Positions 41,101 to 48,109 of a DNA stretch of 64,000 bases are shown here, piece by piece; position 1 is the first letter of the stretch; every line of letters starts with the position of its first letter. The translations under genes and the position numbers were made by a program. The stretch covers positions 1 through 64,000 of the forward strand of contig BROI01000003.1 of assembly GCA_027923505.1 (NCBI GenBank), given 5' to 3'. Below the pieces are notes generated by a model. The model searched no databases and was not told the DNA's origin. It worked only from the letters and a program-made list of their open reading frames with translations. Source of the stretch: Mayamaea pseudoterrestris (taxonomy: Eukaryota; Bacillariophyta; Bacillariophyceae; Sellaphorales; Sellaphoraceae).

Positions 41101-41171
41101 GGCCGACTCGTGCTCGTTGTCGTTGGTGGTGGCTGCTGCAGCCGCGAGTGGCTGGTGGATGGAGAACTCAT
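32148..41171 (-). CDS. UBR1/2-type N-degron E3 ubiquitin ligase
   Basis: A 3007-codon single exon. The UBR box (about 160-228) has the zinc-binding pattern NCRTCQTDPTCVICDACF...HEVYFHRTTPGGCCDCGD, which binds type-1 (basic) N-termini. At about 350 a ClpS-like N-domain begins (LQLRLHNDDVHTYEEVI), the type-2 (bulky hydrophobic) site. The RING starts at about 1894 (CIICRCDD), resumes at about 2047 (CGHAAHLTC) and ends at about 2088 (CPLC). The C-terminal UBR autoinhibitory domain ends with GACTLHARKHGSGIGLFFLV and DPGLRRGRPLFLN. The protein should ubiquitinate substrates with destabilising N-termini. It is larger than human UBR1 (about 1750), mostly from inserted linkers. TYW1 is convergent, 27 bp away. 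Confidence 0.95.
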   Translation of the reverse strand: MSSPSTSHSRLQQPPPTTTSTSRPLYPMLVSHQFIPGGCIVKPDAAPYSLHQVNVAVLKQAYEADVKLWKYNADNNLRVLPSLSVLAESVFSRLAGCHPSYAKEWADAMIAQYSGSGNDATLMGDAATLKRSGGSKKKSSTVTLLQADATKINLKTRNPCGYVFQRGDIAWNCRTCQTDPTCVICDACFRESNHNGHEVYFHRTTPGGCCDCGDVEAWAKSGCCDLHRPEEGNDEATEASQNDPMEAVAMCAKGYKQGELAVSKCGLEPMVLAALGVVIGAAVHAIVESFDGAAVGADATQWRLKWAEEAARIANGQAFADGGFDASRSVVTPVHYLQESENTTVLPLPEGYHLQLRLHNDDVHTYEEVIAALHETRPGRRTVGAGSVGEQSLVTARERAQDMTQHVDSDGQVTVKTYSRIPAAMQGFRRLKSRGLHGAVVSVSQVQLEMRAKNLTVWLQEVAAAHPAAAALTVHALVQVDPEHDLAGVHVWRQARMMPLWAGVENILSEEEILSKRFDAFPPHLLSSYVTREESELLHGIAMSTQPEQFVLLTRAPNCFYSNVGWRLPSDRYKKSPHALWGTVPSSYTATASPELKHPLLQRLETGMMDSFVKNELSETIYVIDTDFRKQAEADQLTSSVFPHRLPGLHMVSGIGTSKVHELDEVRPPLPSPMDLRHLLANSSFRVPMSPILMLLLTDPYPTKAARATLHALLLSLLTDSRFRCRFAGAIGVAYRPLSTLFCAGVGTESDTPLHFTVQIFTAASLVRALGYLPAAEKLLLSDKLQEEDVPGASIGVFMSPIAHTITRCIHTNLLGATKEVSMIMKNTSGANDDDSLDDGLAMRNDRLFPSLTYVAGEHPLLTLLPAASDDGFLDSRSTRHKRLPHLLRDLEYVIETTGTAIRLLLPNKFPVYHGPLSTSARDDFLSFAAVYVRMLRLAQGMDPQKRKISGGHVEYEQSRWLEAFGLSLNFAGTRDAIAESSISTSTASLLGHPLDDGTYLPVIREATGNFIAAIIREIKQWLYQEGVLESGFPLSPAHGGHDIVQAETLQRSTLHVTCSQFISQASNNTPNAVALACATGIKMTENQLTLIENALRAEAAEREHVMRSTKGPGASKVASPVPAMIDWLRVPHSPLGGDSLSFHLPLHRALAKCIKSALGLAIPTSTRTTSSGSWWKIPVLDAENLADSSTSQQHPLVPLIGKIMRYQNCRVTWSSGPECSAQEAQRRKSRSRTVSANIAVTKIIHSLADHPLRCIAAAQQIERHLWARNGSSVAGMAMNYTSTPLCRSFRDLDMLLVQLSAAGMSCGLGARRTFALMLSRFNMDGFLCDPERRIQTLSTSGVSMPNGYVWVQPPRLGDPEQALVLSESFFATVCVVVSELPPPPPASVDDDVPLKQTIRRELLHALAAEPRSHSEALSAASASISRREESEGSVSRVRDVFSEVLREIAKQKTPSSSRAASGPPSYELKPDVCDEYDPTFFHLHRNEHQHAMDIVARLRKQKVGVDKDFVDATCLPLVCPPPKAHPRFLPCRLVLHLTSIDAALRRFLLFALTGGSWLPPHEPVPFDEVADEPVIPVIVETSSTHGTQISEEIPSTSIARRVLQSPSSSSLGRRSSADTAPFTAETVASSSVSFLEILQLLTLQIHTLEECASLHMLLPDLDEESKMLSASLSINSYLNRLVQVPDSLKDVWALKPYPEGPLSSSGSGEKRGSILGLLVALYEHRTDHAAVLDSDDGDFAKTDADDHGGARSLSSSGLKWLLRFVHSLVNGAPSVNLAVKSATTGIPFRSQAGFQSARPFASESSVSSWTIDGEVRSTINGMFSELPDLWPKKRELAMSPSDAASTKAKEARITAQQRVMAKMKKQQAAFAATIAPSLNVAEADVTENEADLCIICRCDDADGENNGPLGYLGHVQRSRVTQLRATSESSESQGSKRLVYRSFRVVGHMGCQLRENESIDSKPIACLPKGSVVTVLKDKVNDAYGVLSRRVLVRHVKKDPASLTEIHTEGWASVQSSFGYVILSPLASICYMNTTWGSTRPIVKQCGHAAHLTCVETHMLSLHQRSAADQPYDGRFAANIREGEFLCPLCKQLSNVLIPRDNFDAVGDVTVSKPDIECSSLPQARPIRALLTGKRMSELTSDNFQGLTRDALSKFGIHLYNAMSAVSDNGRNKRNKQQQHWNKAIRKWDYEEETLEDHEADEETNECNIGGILRLLRQQLIAWSAFGYGASAAESATRSVEEKLPFGVVSLTNEPWPGFNAESKDSHPMLLEAMRTLTAASRHLDVLCLEMKETFVHATHSDDRVWVIGALLADIIDGRSWFSSNGVENCSSGGNATSALWSELTAQVASMPCHVARDGALLQRCEARATASEMWTVKGIGTESNRKDEPPTPLAVNQLLMLGLPHVQRDWGSTNPYVSQVRDDFAAPFRPGIAAAFLYKPLLIWDLHSLAGAIFSSVLANNLYDLPSSGDLCNIAQILLLARLIQAISTPFDICLSLEAEDDEESCWSVTEQMSEGTALTTLVTYCRSMITKKSLQPLDEMLIDGSIEASPTQLLSTVGDAILPFARSLVLMLRATSAVIRQRGLKDAKRSTVVSPDDDRLLSCILDNEFMSQEDGFYLLKILGGPYPSALINSQGPWKSLIDDWLMSAVGFELHHGSMGKSCLLVGNTMKHTSRLQHTRKYDSSEDDMEGSTSQIEMEVDEDTDRMNESTGSAYLNRHHMLMDDDVDESDEELSEVDGPEEVVDLGGQMVGGPIFQASSNNVSSLDSVGSEDFSSSGSEGEVDTDREFAHVSRAPILPYQPSTYAIEGIGPGRQGTLLECESANAVMADLSHLGLIHRRFTPTFSFIRLPTSFVELYNMVSKVKGRDDAPIDIHDEVSNSETAMCLLTGSVMRSGASRRQGVRSHRTPGACTLHARKHGSGIGLFFLVQKCTVLLIHNNKSAYCPSIYVDEHGEEDPGLRRGRPLFLNATRLQALEKMWRQHGIPREVAQIRSTSDRVIRDNWY

Positions 41172-41709
41172 AATGTGACTGGTTGCTCTGCAATTTCAGA
41201 AGGCTTATTTCAGTAAAGCAAAAAATCCGAATTGTATAGCGATTACAGTTGCAGGCAATTTTCGTCGTTTACTTTAATCTTTGCTGCCTTTTGTTGTGAT
41301 AAAGCTTGGATCGTAGGCCTTAAGATTTTCGCAAGTTGCTCCGGCCGGAAGAATTTTTAACCTTTTGCTCGACACTTAACCGGATGAATTAAAACTGCTC
41401 TATTACTGCAATTCCTTCTACTGCATAAAAAATCACTTTCTCTCTGTTTGTTAAAGTACTTTTGATGAATAAGTGCGGAAGAATCAAAGAGTCGCTGAGA
41501 TGGAGGTTGGTGGTGCGTTTGTCCGCGAAACGCAAGGACCGTTGAGTGCGAGCCTGTCGCAGAGCGACTTACAACGTTTTCACTACCGGTAGTCGTACCA
41601 TGACTCGCTGCGACTCTGGCTTCCGGCCAATCGTTCAATATACGTAAGATGATGCACGACGACTTTTGCAAGACAAGAGTTTATACTTGTACTACTATAC
41701 TACCAAATT
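41172..41709. other. Divergent promoter region of UBR ligase and UTP23
   Basis: 538 bp between divergent start codons. No gene seen. Contains a TACCGGTA site at 41584. Confidence 0.5.
41584..41591. promoter_or_regulatory. TACCGGTA palindrome upstream of UTP23
   Basis: 119 bp before the UTP23 ATG, within the longer palindrome ACTACCGGTAGT. Role inferred. Confidence 0.5.
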
Positions 41710-42492
41710 ATGAGACACGGCCGCGCCAAGGCGGCTCGTCGCACGCTGCAGTTCCTCGCTCGCACGCAAAACTACAAGCTTCCCTACAATGTGCTGCTGG
41801 ATGGAACCTTTTGCGTCGCCGCCATGCGGATGAAAATTCCTTTGCGAGACAGATTGTGCAAGCTTCTGCAGCAGCAGCATGACGAAAACGACAAGGTGAG
41901 ACTGCACGTGACTAAAAGTACATTGGAGGAGCTAAAGGCATTGGCTGATTCAGCGACAAAGCATCAAGAGTACTTTCAGGAAGCTTACGCGTGGGTGCAG
42001 AATGCTGCACAAGAAGTCGTAAGATCCAACGAACCATCAGCTGTCAAGGACACATTCACCGACCCAGCATTGTCTGCCACGGCGCAAGATATACTACAGA
42101 CGCTCACATCAGACGCGGAGCATGCTTTGAAATACTTTTTAGCCTCGCAGGATGATCAGCTCTTGCACGCTGCCCGGAATTGCGCCGTTCCTTGCCTTCG
42201 CCTCCAGCGCACCGTCCTGTTGCTCGAGCAGCCGTCCAAAGTGGCGGAACTGCAGGACCGAGGATTGGAAAAGCGCAAATGGAAGGGAGCAGTGCCGGAG
42301 CAGGAAAAACACTTGGTGTCCATGGTGCGGTCCGAGCAAAAACAAATGCAGCAAGCAAGTGCACCACAAGCTAGTCGACTGCAGCAGCAACAGCGAGCCA
42401 AGAAAAAGGCCAAGGGACCCAATCCACTGAGCTGCAAACGAAAGAAAAGTGGAGGTGAAAGTGGCGAATCAAAGAAGCGAGTAAAAACTTGA
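41710..42492 (+). CDS. UTP23: rRNA-processing protein UTP23 (PIN domain)
   Basis: Nucleolar factor of the small-subunit processome needed for snR30/U17-dependent 18S rRNA processing. One exon, 260 residues, close to the family size. The N-terminus (MRHGRAKAARRTLQFLAR) and NYKLPYNVLLDGTFCVAAM are characteristic. The PIN fold continues through HALKYFLASQDDQLLHAARN and the following VPCLRLQRTVLLLEQPS. The C-terminal quarter is a Lys/Arg/Gln-rich tail (RAKKKAKGPNPLSCKRKK) containing the family's conserved GPNPLSCKRK motif. Confidence 0.95.
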   Translation: MRHGRAKAARRTLQFLARTQNYKLPYNVLLDGTFCVAAMRMKIPLRDRLCKLLQQQHDENDKVRLHVTKSTLEELKALADSATKHQEYFQEAYAWVQNAAQEVVRSNEPSAVKDTFTDPALSATAQDILQTLTSDAEHALKYFLASQDDQLLHAARNCAVPCLRLQRTVLLLEQPSKVAELQDRGLEKRKWKGAVPEQEKHLVSMVRSEQKQMQQASAPQASRLQQQQRAKKKAKGPNPLSCKRKKSGGESGESKKRVKT

Positions 42493-42525
42493 GGATGCTG
42501 TCGTTTGATCGTGTATGCTATAGCT

Positions 42526-43316
42526 TTATTCTAAATTAACCGCGCAAACACTGCTCTTGAAGCGACTCTTATTGGTGTCGTCATTCTTGTCTAGGCGAGT
42601 GTTGAAACTGACGTAGATGGCTGTCTTCTTTTCGGCATCGTAGACTCGTTGCACTGCAACGAGTTTAAACAAGGAGGCAAGGCCGTTAGTCGTTACTATA
42701 GCAAGTAGCAGGCCATGATGCGTATCTATAACACTTGCAATGAAACACCCATTGTCGTACCTCTGAGCGTCTTGAATAGCAAACTCTTACTCTCCTGAAA
42801 GACCTCTTCTCCTTGGGGAGTCATATTGATATTGTCGGCCACGGCGACGGTCGGACTGCTCTTGACGCACGCTACGCTCGCGTAGCTTGGGTCCTGCAGA
42901 AAATTGGACGTCAAGCGCTCCGTGATGGGGCGCTGAAAGTTGGTAATATAGAGTGTCACACCTTTGATTTTGGGGTCTTCAAAGCGTTCAATCTCCAGCG
43001 TATCTTTAAAGATGAGGCCCGAGCCGCTGATTTGACCAATGATCTGAGACTCAATAGCACTCACAGGCAAGACAGGAGCAATGAGACTAGATGCGATGAT
43101 TGCGGCAGATGCAATTGATGTCAAAGTCTTTGCGAGCTGCATTAAAGGCGCGTCAAACCTGTCGCTTTTGGTTGGCTCTGATGGAACTGAGGCCGACAAT
43201 GAATCTTTCGAGGGTCGAACAAATCGCGCCGGTGAAACGTTCGAAAAGCCGTTTGCATGGCCAGCGAGCATCCAGAGATGAACAAGCACGGCAAGGAGTT
43301 TTTGAAAAGAAGCCAT
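42526..43316 (-). CDS. Plastid-targeted CreA-domain protein
   Basis: Two exons, 43316-42761 and 42653-42526, with a 107-bp GTACGA...TTGCAG intron, give 227 residues. From the ATG at 43316 there is a signal peptide (AVLVHLWMLAGHANG) followed by Phe and a basic/Ser transit region. A second hydrophobic stretch ends PVSAIES (about 75-95), as in lumen-directed or inner-membrane-passing proteins. The mature part matches bacterial CreA: EIERFEDPKIKGVTLYI, the ASVACVKS block, and GEEVFQESKSLLFKTLR running across the intron into VQRVYDAEKKTAIYVSF. CreA's biochemical role is unknown. An earlier in-frame ATG (43394) would hide the signal peptide. Confidence 0.85.
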
Positions 43317-43482
43317 TCTATTGTTTTCGTGGTTGCCGACGATTATATATATTTTTGGACTACAGGAGATGGTGGATCGCACTCTGTTTTGCATGGAGTT
43401 GGCGAAACTGTGACGTGCGCGATGATGAAACTATGTCGCACCGTAACTAAAATCACTCATTGACATACTGTTAGAATAGTCG

Positions 43483-43490
43483 TACCGGTA
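43483..43490. promoter_or_regulatory. TACCGGTA palindrome upstream of the CreA-domain gene
   Basis: 167 bp before the ATG at 43316 (minus strand), within CGTACCGGTAC. Role inferred. Confidence 0.45.
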
Positions 43491-43612
43491 CAGACACTAT
43501 GCAAGAATTTTAGCGTGCGTTTATCAATATAAAATATGTGAGCAATTTACAAACATAATGACTTCATATGTGTACTTGTACTATGTATCACTGAGACAGC
43601 TAAACGCAACTC

Positions 43613-44980
43613 TCACTTCAATTCCTCGCTTGCGGCAGTAATGTCCGATAAAAGACTTTCGACTGCCCGGCCAACCGCCTGCAGATTCTTGTCAAATGCC
43701 TCTAGCTGCTTCATGGGGACTATGCTTTGCTCCTGTAAATAAGCTTTACAAAGGTAGCGAGTCTGAGCTATCGCGAGCTTGCAGTCTACCCGCTTGTCAA
43801 CAAATTCCTTGTAGAAATTCGATACAGGTTTGTTGCCTTCCAACTCCAAGCGCAAGCTGCGAAAGCATGGGCGGTTGACAATCATCTCCTCGCGCAAAAG
43901 ATCCATATTTACCTCATTCAACAAGGCAAGCAGGTGAGCAAAGGGACCGTTCAAGCGTTCATGAATCATGTTATAAAAAACTTGGCATGTTAGTAAATCG
44001 TCGCATAACTTGTCCAAGCGTTCGAGCCGCTGGAGGGTGACTTCTGCAGCACGCAACCAAATCTTTATCAAGCGGACTCTCGAGTTAATCAGGTCTTGTA
44101 GACTTGCTTGACATGGAATATGTAGCGACAATCGACCCGATGCTTTAAGAGTCAAAGCTGGTGATCCAGTGTCCCCATTCGTAGGGGCTGGTGCCTCAAT
44201 CGATGATGCATCTATGACACTGCCGTTGCCAAATTTGTTCAAATCCTTGTTCTGCGCGGCAACATCAGCATCGCCTTGCACTCCGGTATTGGCCAGAAAA
44301 GTGCTTGTAGCTTCTCCTCCCTCAGCCGTCGCCGCTCCATCCAGAGTTGGAGCCATCTTGTCCGGCCCGTCCCCGATCGCTCTGGATTCTTTGGTACTGT
44401 ATAGATCTAATACAAATGTAGTATCATTGCAAGTAACGTCCGATCCACCACTCTTTGACGCAACAGAACCACTCTCGGAGGTTGAAGAACTTGGAGGTGG
44501 TGATTTAAACAAATCGTCAAGAGTGTTTTCCGTCATGCTCAGCGACGCAGCACCTTCATACACCACAATTCGTTTTTCCAACGTGTTTTCGTCATGTTCA
44601 GCAGCAATCGCATTGTCTACACATGTCTCTTGCGCAATGACAACGTTCAAATTGGCTCGACAAACCTTGAGCGGACACTGGTTTTCCTCCAAAACCCCAA
44701 AATCATCGTCACAGCGTCTGCAAATGCCATGTTTACTTGCAGCAATGCAGCGAGCCACGAGCATGTTGGCATCGACCTTGTTACCACAATTGGCGCATTC
44801 AAACGTCGACAAATTTCCATGCTTGGCTGCCGTTTCGCCGTTGCTGCTTTGATGACGCTTCGGTGCTGGCTGCTGCTCGTCCATTGATGATGCTGCAGGT
44901 CGCTTTGGACCGTGTTCGCCCGTTGCTTCGCCACCCTTTGGAACAAGGATTGCCGGCTTTGGCGAATTCTGCGACGACAT
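43613..44980 (-). CDS. RING-like zinc-finger protein, paralogue of the gene at 49965
   Basis: One exon, 455 residues from the ATG at 44980 (the open frame extends to 45046 without ATG). The N-terminus is polar with a Lys/Arg patch. A Cys/His module near residues 60-110 reads FECANCGNKVD...KHGICRRCDDDFG...QCPLKVC. The spacing recalls a SIAH-type RING, but the last pair is C-x4-C. The middle is acidic and Ser-rich. The last 140 residues are helical with several Cys (LCDDLLTCQVFYNMIHERLN). The gene at 49965 shares the order and the Cys spacing, so the two are probably old duplicates. E3 ligase function is only a possibility. Confidence 0.65.
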   Translation of the reverse strand: MSSQNSPKPAILVPKGGEATGEHGPKRPAASSMDEQQPAPKRHQSSNGETAAKHGNLSTFECANCGNKVDANMLVARCIAASKHGICRRCDDDFGVLEENQCPLKVCRANLNVVIAQETCVDNAIAAEHDENTLEKRIVVYEGAASLSMTENTLDDLFKSPPPSSSTSESGSVASKSGGSDVTCNDTTFVLDLYSTKESRAIGDGPDKMAPTLDGAATAEGGEATSTFLANTGVQGDADVAAQNKDLNKFGNGSVIDASSIEAPAPTNGDTGSPALTLKASGRLSLHIPCQASLQDLINSRVRLIKIWLRAAEVTLQRLERLDKLCDDLLTCQVFYNMIHERLNGPFAHLLALLNEVNMDLLREEMIVNRPCFRSLRLELEGNKPVSNFYKEFVDKRVDCKLAIAQTRYLCKAYLQEQSIVPMKQLEAFDKNLQAVGRAVESLLSDITAASEELK

Positions 44981-45626
44981 GTTTGATATCAGGAATATCT
45001 GAATGAGGTTTTCGGCGAGGATGGTGAAAATGGAAAGTAGTTTCACAGGCGGCGTTAAACGACTATGAATATCAAGAGTGACTATAAAGAGAAAGTGAAA
45101 GTGAAAGACGACAAGTGTGTCAGAAAGGAGCTGTCATTTGAGGTTTTGATACAATCCTGGCGATCATTCCGGTGGTGTCACAATTTTTCTTCCTCCTCAC
45201 ACTCTTACGCTTGACGAATCTCGATACGCAGAAGTATGCAAGGATTGCAATGGCGAAAAATGGCTGTTGTGAGACGAAAGTCTTGTGGCTGCAGCTGGTG
45301 CTCTGCGGTTGTTCTTTCCCATCGAACAGGCGAGCAGATCTTGCGCATGTTGTTCTCACTCGGCGAAAGTGAGCACGTGTCGCATCGTTATTGCAGAGCG
45401 GATCAATCATGGATGATGCCGCGTTTTGCTATGCAGTTTGAAGATTACGCAAGAAGCTGTCTCGTAAACATGTGCACAAAGACGACTAACATTGTGGTCC
45501 TGGCAGCATGTAATATAAACAGATAAAAATGAATTTAGTTATATGAAACATTTGTTAACTGACCTTGTCCACGTACTCGCGCGTAATTACCCGCGGACAG
45601 CTTGCACACATACACGACGCGCCCCC
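44981..45626. other. Intergenic with one weak minus-strand ORF
   Basis: A minus-strand frame at 45120-45410 (96 codons) contains a possible membrane segment (FFAIAILAYFCVSRFV) with basic flanks, but nothing else supports it. Otherwise I see no gene. Confidence 0.3.
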
Positions 45627-47147
45627 TCACATTAGTCGCGAAACGAGTTGCATAATCAAAGCAAATAGAGCGCCAAAGAGCGTAAACATGCAAACCTTTG
45701 TCAGTGTTTCCTGAATGGCACGACCAGTGGGTGACGATTTTGCAAATCCTCCGCCCGATACTCCAAGTATCAGCGCTTGGCTCTTGCTTCTGGAAGCGTC
45801 GTCGTCGTTGTCATAATTGAAAGCTTTGGATAACTGCTCATTGCGTGCGCGGATAAATGCTGATCCATGGTATAAAGCACGACGACTTTTCCACTGGCTA
45901 GAATTGTGCTTCCTTCGTTTCAGTCGCATCGGCAACAGCTGCTGCTGCTGCTGCTGCATCGCTTGCAACTCGATGGTTTCGCCCATCTTCCAAAAGTTAC
46001 CAACAGGTTTGGCGTTGCTTGCATAATCTTCGTCGCCAGTTTTTGTCTCAGTGGTCGCCGTCTGCGCGGCATCCGCATCGACGGCGAACGTCTGACCGCC
46101 TCTCAGCATGGGTTCCATCTCGTTACTCTTCAAAACTGACTCATTAACATTTAAGTCGCAATCCGGCGGAACATTTAAATCCGTTGTTGAATGACTATAG
46201 AACGCGCCAGGATCATTAGCGTCGTCCAAATCCACGACATTGTGACTCGTGTCGTCGTGATGCCGCGCATCGCCTAACCAGGATTCGCCCAGTTCCAGCC
46301 ATTCATGGGGCGTTTGACTGTCCACGCTAATGGTCGAGTACGAGACGAGCGGTGACGACGAGTCGTTGGCCTCCATGGGCTCCTCGGTAATCACTGGCCC
46401 TGTGGTTAAACTATCCTCGAGCTGTTCCTGCTCCTCAAAGTATTCCGACTTTTGGGGCTCATCATGTTTTCTTTCAATCATCTGTAAATCATGTAATACA
46501 TCTTCTTGCGTTAATTGTGGTGAAAGTGCCTCACTCGACACAGCCATTACTTTCTCAAGTCCCTGCTCCTGGCCATCAGCAGCAGCAGCAGCAGTCTCAT
46601 CCGAGACGTAAGCAATAGGTAGAGCTGGCTCGACTATTGCGTCCATATTCATTCCTTCCACAGCCAAGTTGTCTGTTTCCTTTATTGCTTCTTGCAATTC
46701 TTCGTGCAATTCTTCTTCTTCCTCTTCTTCATCGTCATCAAGTAATTGTCGCATTCGAGTGAACCGATCTCGAATTTCACATCTCAAATCATTTGATCGG
46801 TCATTCATTTCCGTCATTATTCCTTGCACAAAGGCATCGTGATGCTGCTTCTTTTGCGCCCACCGTGCCACTGGCCGTGCATGTTCGTCAGCAATGGCTT
46901 CCGCGCAACGCTTGGACTTTTCCATGCGACTCGATCTGACGCGGCGTGGGTACTCAGTTGCGGCGGCAGCAGCAGCAGCAGCAGTCGTTGATGTGGATGT
47001 TGACACTGACGCTTCCGCTGTCTGTAATGCAATGGCTAATCCAAGAATCAAGCAGTTTACGATGTTATTTATCCCCGATTGACTGCCTCTACTCTTTTTT
47101 GTTGATGAGTCGCTCATCATGGTGCTTGAAAGCGGCCTCGTCCTCAT
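45627..47147 (-). CDS. Acidic membrane protein, signal peptide and C-terminal anchor, unknown
   Basis: One exon, 506 residues from the ATG at 47147. A hydrophobic segment with an Ala-x-Ala end near residues 27-47 (CLILGLAIALQTAEA) is a likely signal peptide, followed by Ser/Thr and Ala runs. The central part is strongly acidic (DDDEEEEEELHEELQEA) and disordered-looking, with a Gln run near 390. The last 22 residues form a membrane segment (VCMFTLFGALFALIMQLVSR). It is probably a single-pass secretory-pathway protein with a large lumenal acidic domain. No family recognised. Confidence 0.6.
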   Translation of the reverse strand: MRTRPLSSTMMSDSSTKKSRGSQSGINNIVNCLILGLAIALQTAEASVSTSTSTTAAAAAAAATEYPRRVRSSRMEKSKRCAEAIADEHARPVARWAQKKQHHDAFVQGIMTEMNDRSNDLRCEIRDRFTRMRQLLDDDEEEEEEELHEELQEAIKETDNLAVEGMNMDAIVEPALPIAYVSDETAAAAADGQEQGLEKVMAVSSEALSPQLTQEDVLHDLQMIERKHDEPQKSEYFEEQEQLEDSLTTGPVITEEPMEANDSSSPLVSYSTISVDSQTPHEWLELGESWLGDARHHDDTSHNVVDLDDANDPGAFYSHSTTDLNVPPDCDLNVNESVLKSNEMEPMLRGGQTFAVDADAAQTATTETKTGDEDYASNAKPVGNFWKMGETIELQAMQQQQQQLLPMRLKRRKHNSSQWKSRRALYHGSAFIRARNEQLSKAFNYDNDDDASRSKSQALILGVSGGGFAKSSPTGRAIQETLTKVCMFTLFGALFALIMQLVSRLM

Positions 47148-47251
47148 GGTGGATGTCGACTCGTTCCAAAGAATTTGTGACGCGCCGCGTTGGAAGCAAC
47201 GAGGAAACGGATGTGACCCGGAAAACCTCAAACGCTAAGTGTTGCTAAGTC

Positions 47252-47259
47252 TACCGGTA
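47252..47259. promoter_or_regulatory. TACCGGTA palindrome upstream of the acidic membrane protein gene
   Basis: 105 bp before the ATG at 47147 (minus strand). It is followed by two related words (CTACGGTAGC and CTACGGTAAT) in tandem. Role inferred. Confidence 0.45.
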
Positions 47260-47304
47260 CCTACGGTAGCTAACTACGGTAATTAGAAAGCCTCTCACAC
47301 GAGG

Positions 47305-47745
47305 TAAGACTGTCAGGATAGAAATCCTTCAGTGACGTCATCAAGCGCCGGACGGACGTCACGAGAAAACTTCAAATCAAGTTCGCGTCGCCCTTTTTCA
47401 CCAACGCGCAAAGCAGCGACAGTGCAACCAAGCTTCTACATCAATCTAAAGACAACCAACTAACAATTTATAAAGAAAGATGTTGGCGCAGACTGGTCCC
47501 GTCGCTCGTGAATAGATTCTTTGGGGATGTTGAGGTGCGGAACGTTTTTCGCTCAAGCGGGCAAGTGCGACATCCATCGGTACTCGACTGCGTCTTAGGA
47601 TTGCTCGCGCACCTCCGCTCCGATTTTTACTCGTTGGTTACCGTTGGAAAGCCCGTCGAGTCGTGAATGAAATGTGATACATAACTAAAAAATGTCAAAA
47701 TAGTCATCATGACGTCACTGAAGACATTCTATCCTGACAGTCTTA
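47305..47745. mobile_element. MITE of Tc1/mariner type
   Basis: A 437-bp element (47307-47743) flanked on both sides by TA, the Tc1/mariner target duplication. Its ends are inverted repeats of 34 bp. The outer 17 bases (AGACTGTCAGGATAGAA) are identical, then three bases differ, then CTTCAGTGACGTCAT (15 bases) is identical. The inner part of each repeat contains the palindrome TGACGTCA. It is too short for a transposase gene, so movement would need an enzyme in trans. The near-perfect ends suggest recent insertion. It lies 158 bp upstream of the acidic membrane protein ATG. Confidence 0.85.
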
Positions 47746-48109
47746 CAGGTAATCATGCCATATTTCTTGCTCTTAAGGTTCGTAAACTTGTCAAGAACAG
47801 CTTGGCTTGCAAGACCTTGATTACCCTAACGACCGATGACAAAATTGACAGTAAATGACAGCCACTCGAGCCTCAATTTGCCCTGCTTTCTTTTGGCTCA
47901 CAACGAAACCCCCAACTACTTCCTTCTTCATTACGACCAAACTACTGTTGTAGATGATACGTTTTTGTATAAACATAATTGTAATAATGTATTTTCAATC
48001 TCCTCGCCGCGCACGGCGCAGCAGAGTTTTCACATAGTGCCTAGCAGGCAAGAGATTTGCAGAAATTTGTCCCGCCTCCGCTTTGAGTGCGTCGTCCATG
48101 AGCAAAGCC
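47746..48109. other. Intergenic, no gene seen
   Basis: 3' flank of the ELM2-SANT-PHD gene. A plus-strand open frame at 47836-48309 runs antisense into that gene and has no recognisable feature. Confidence 0.35.

Noticed and set aside
44169-44852. 227-codon plus-strand frame with hydrophobic/Ser runs opposite the RING-like gene
   Set aside because: Mirror of the acidic/Ser-rich linker on the coding strand; no independent motif.
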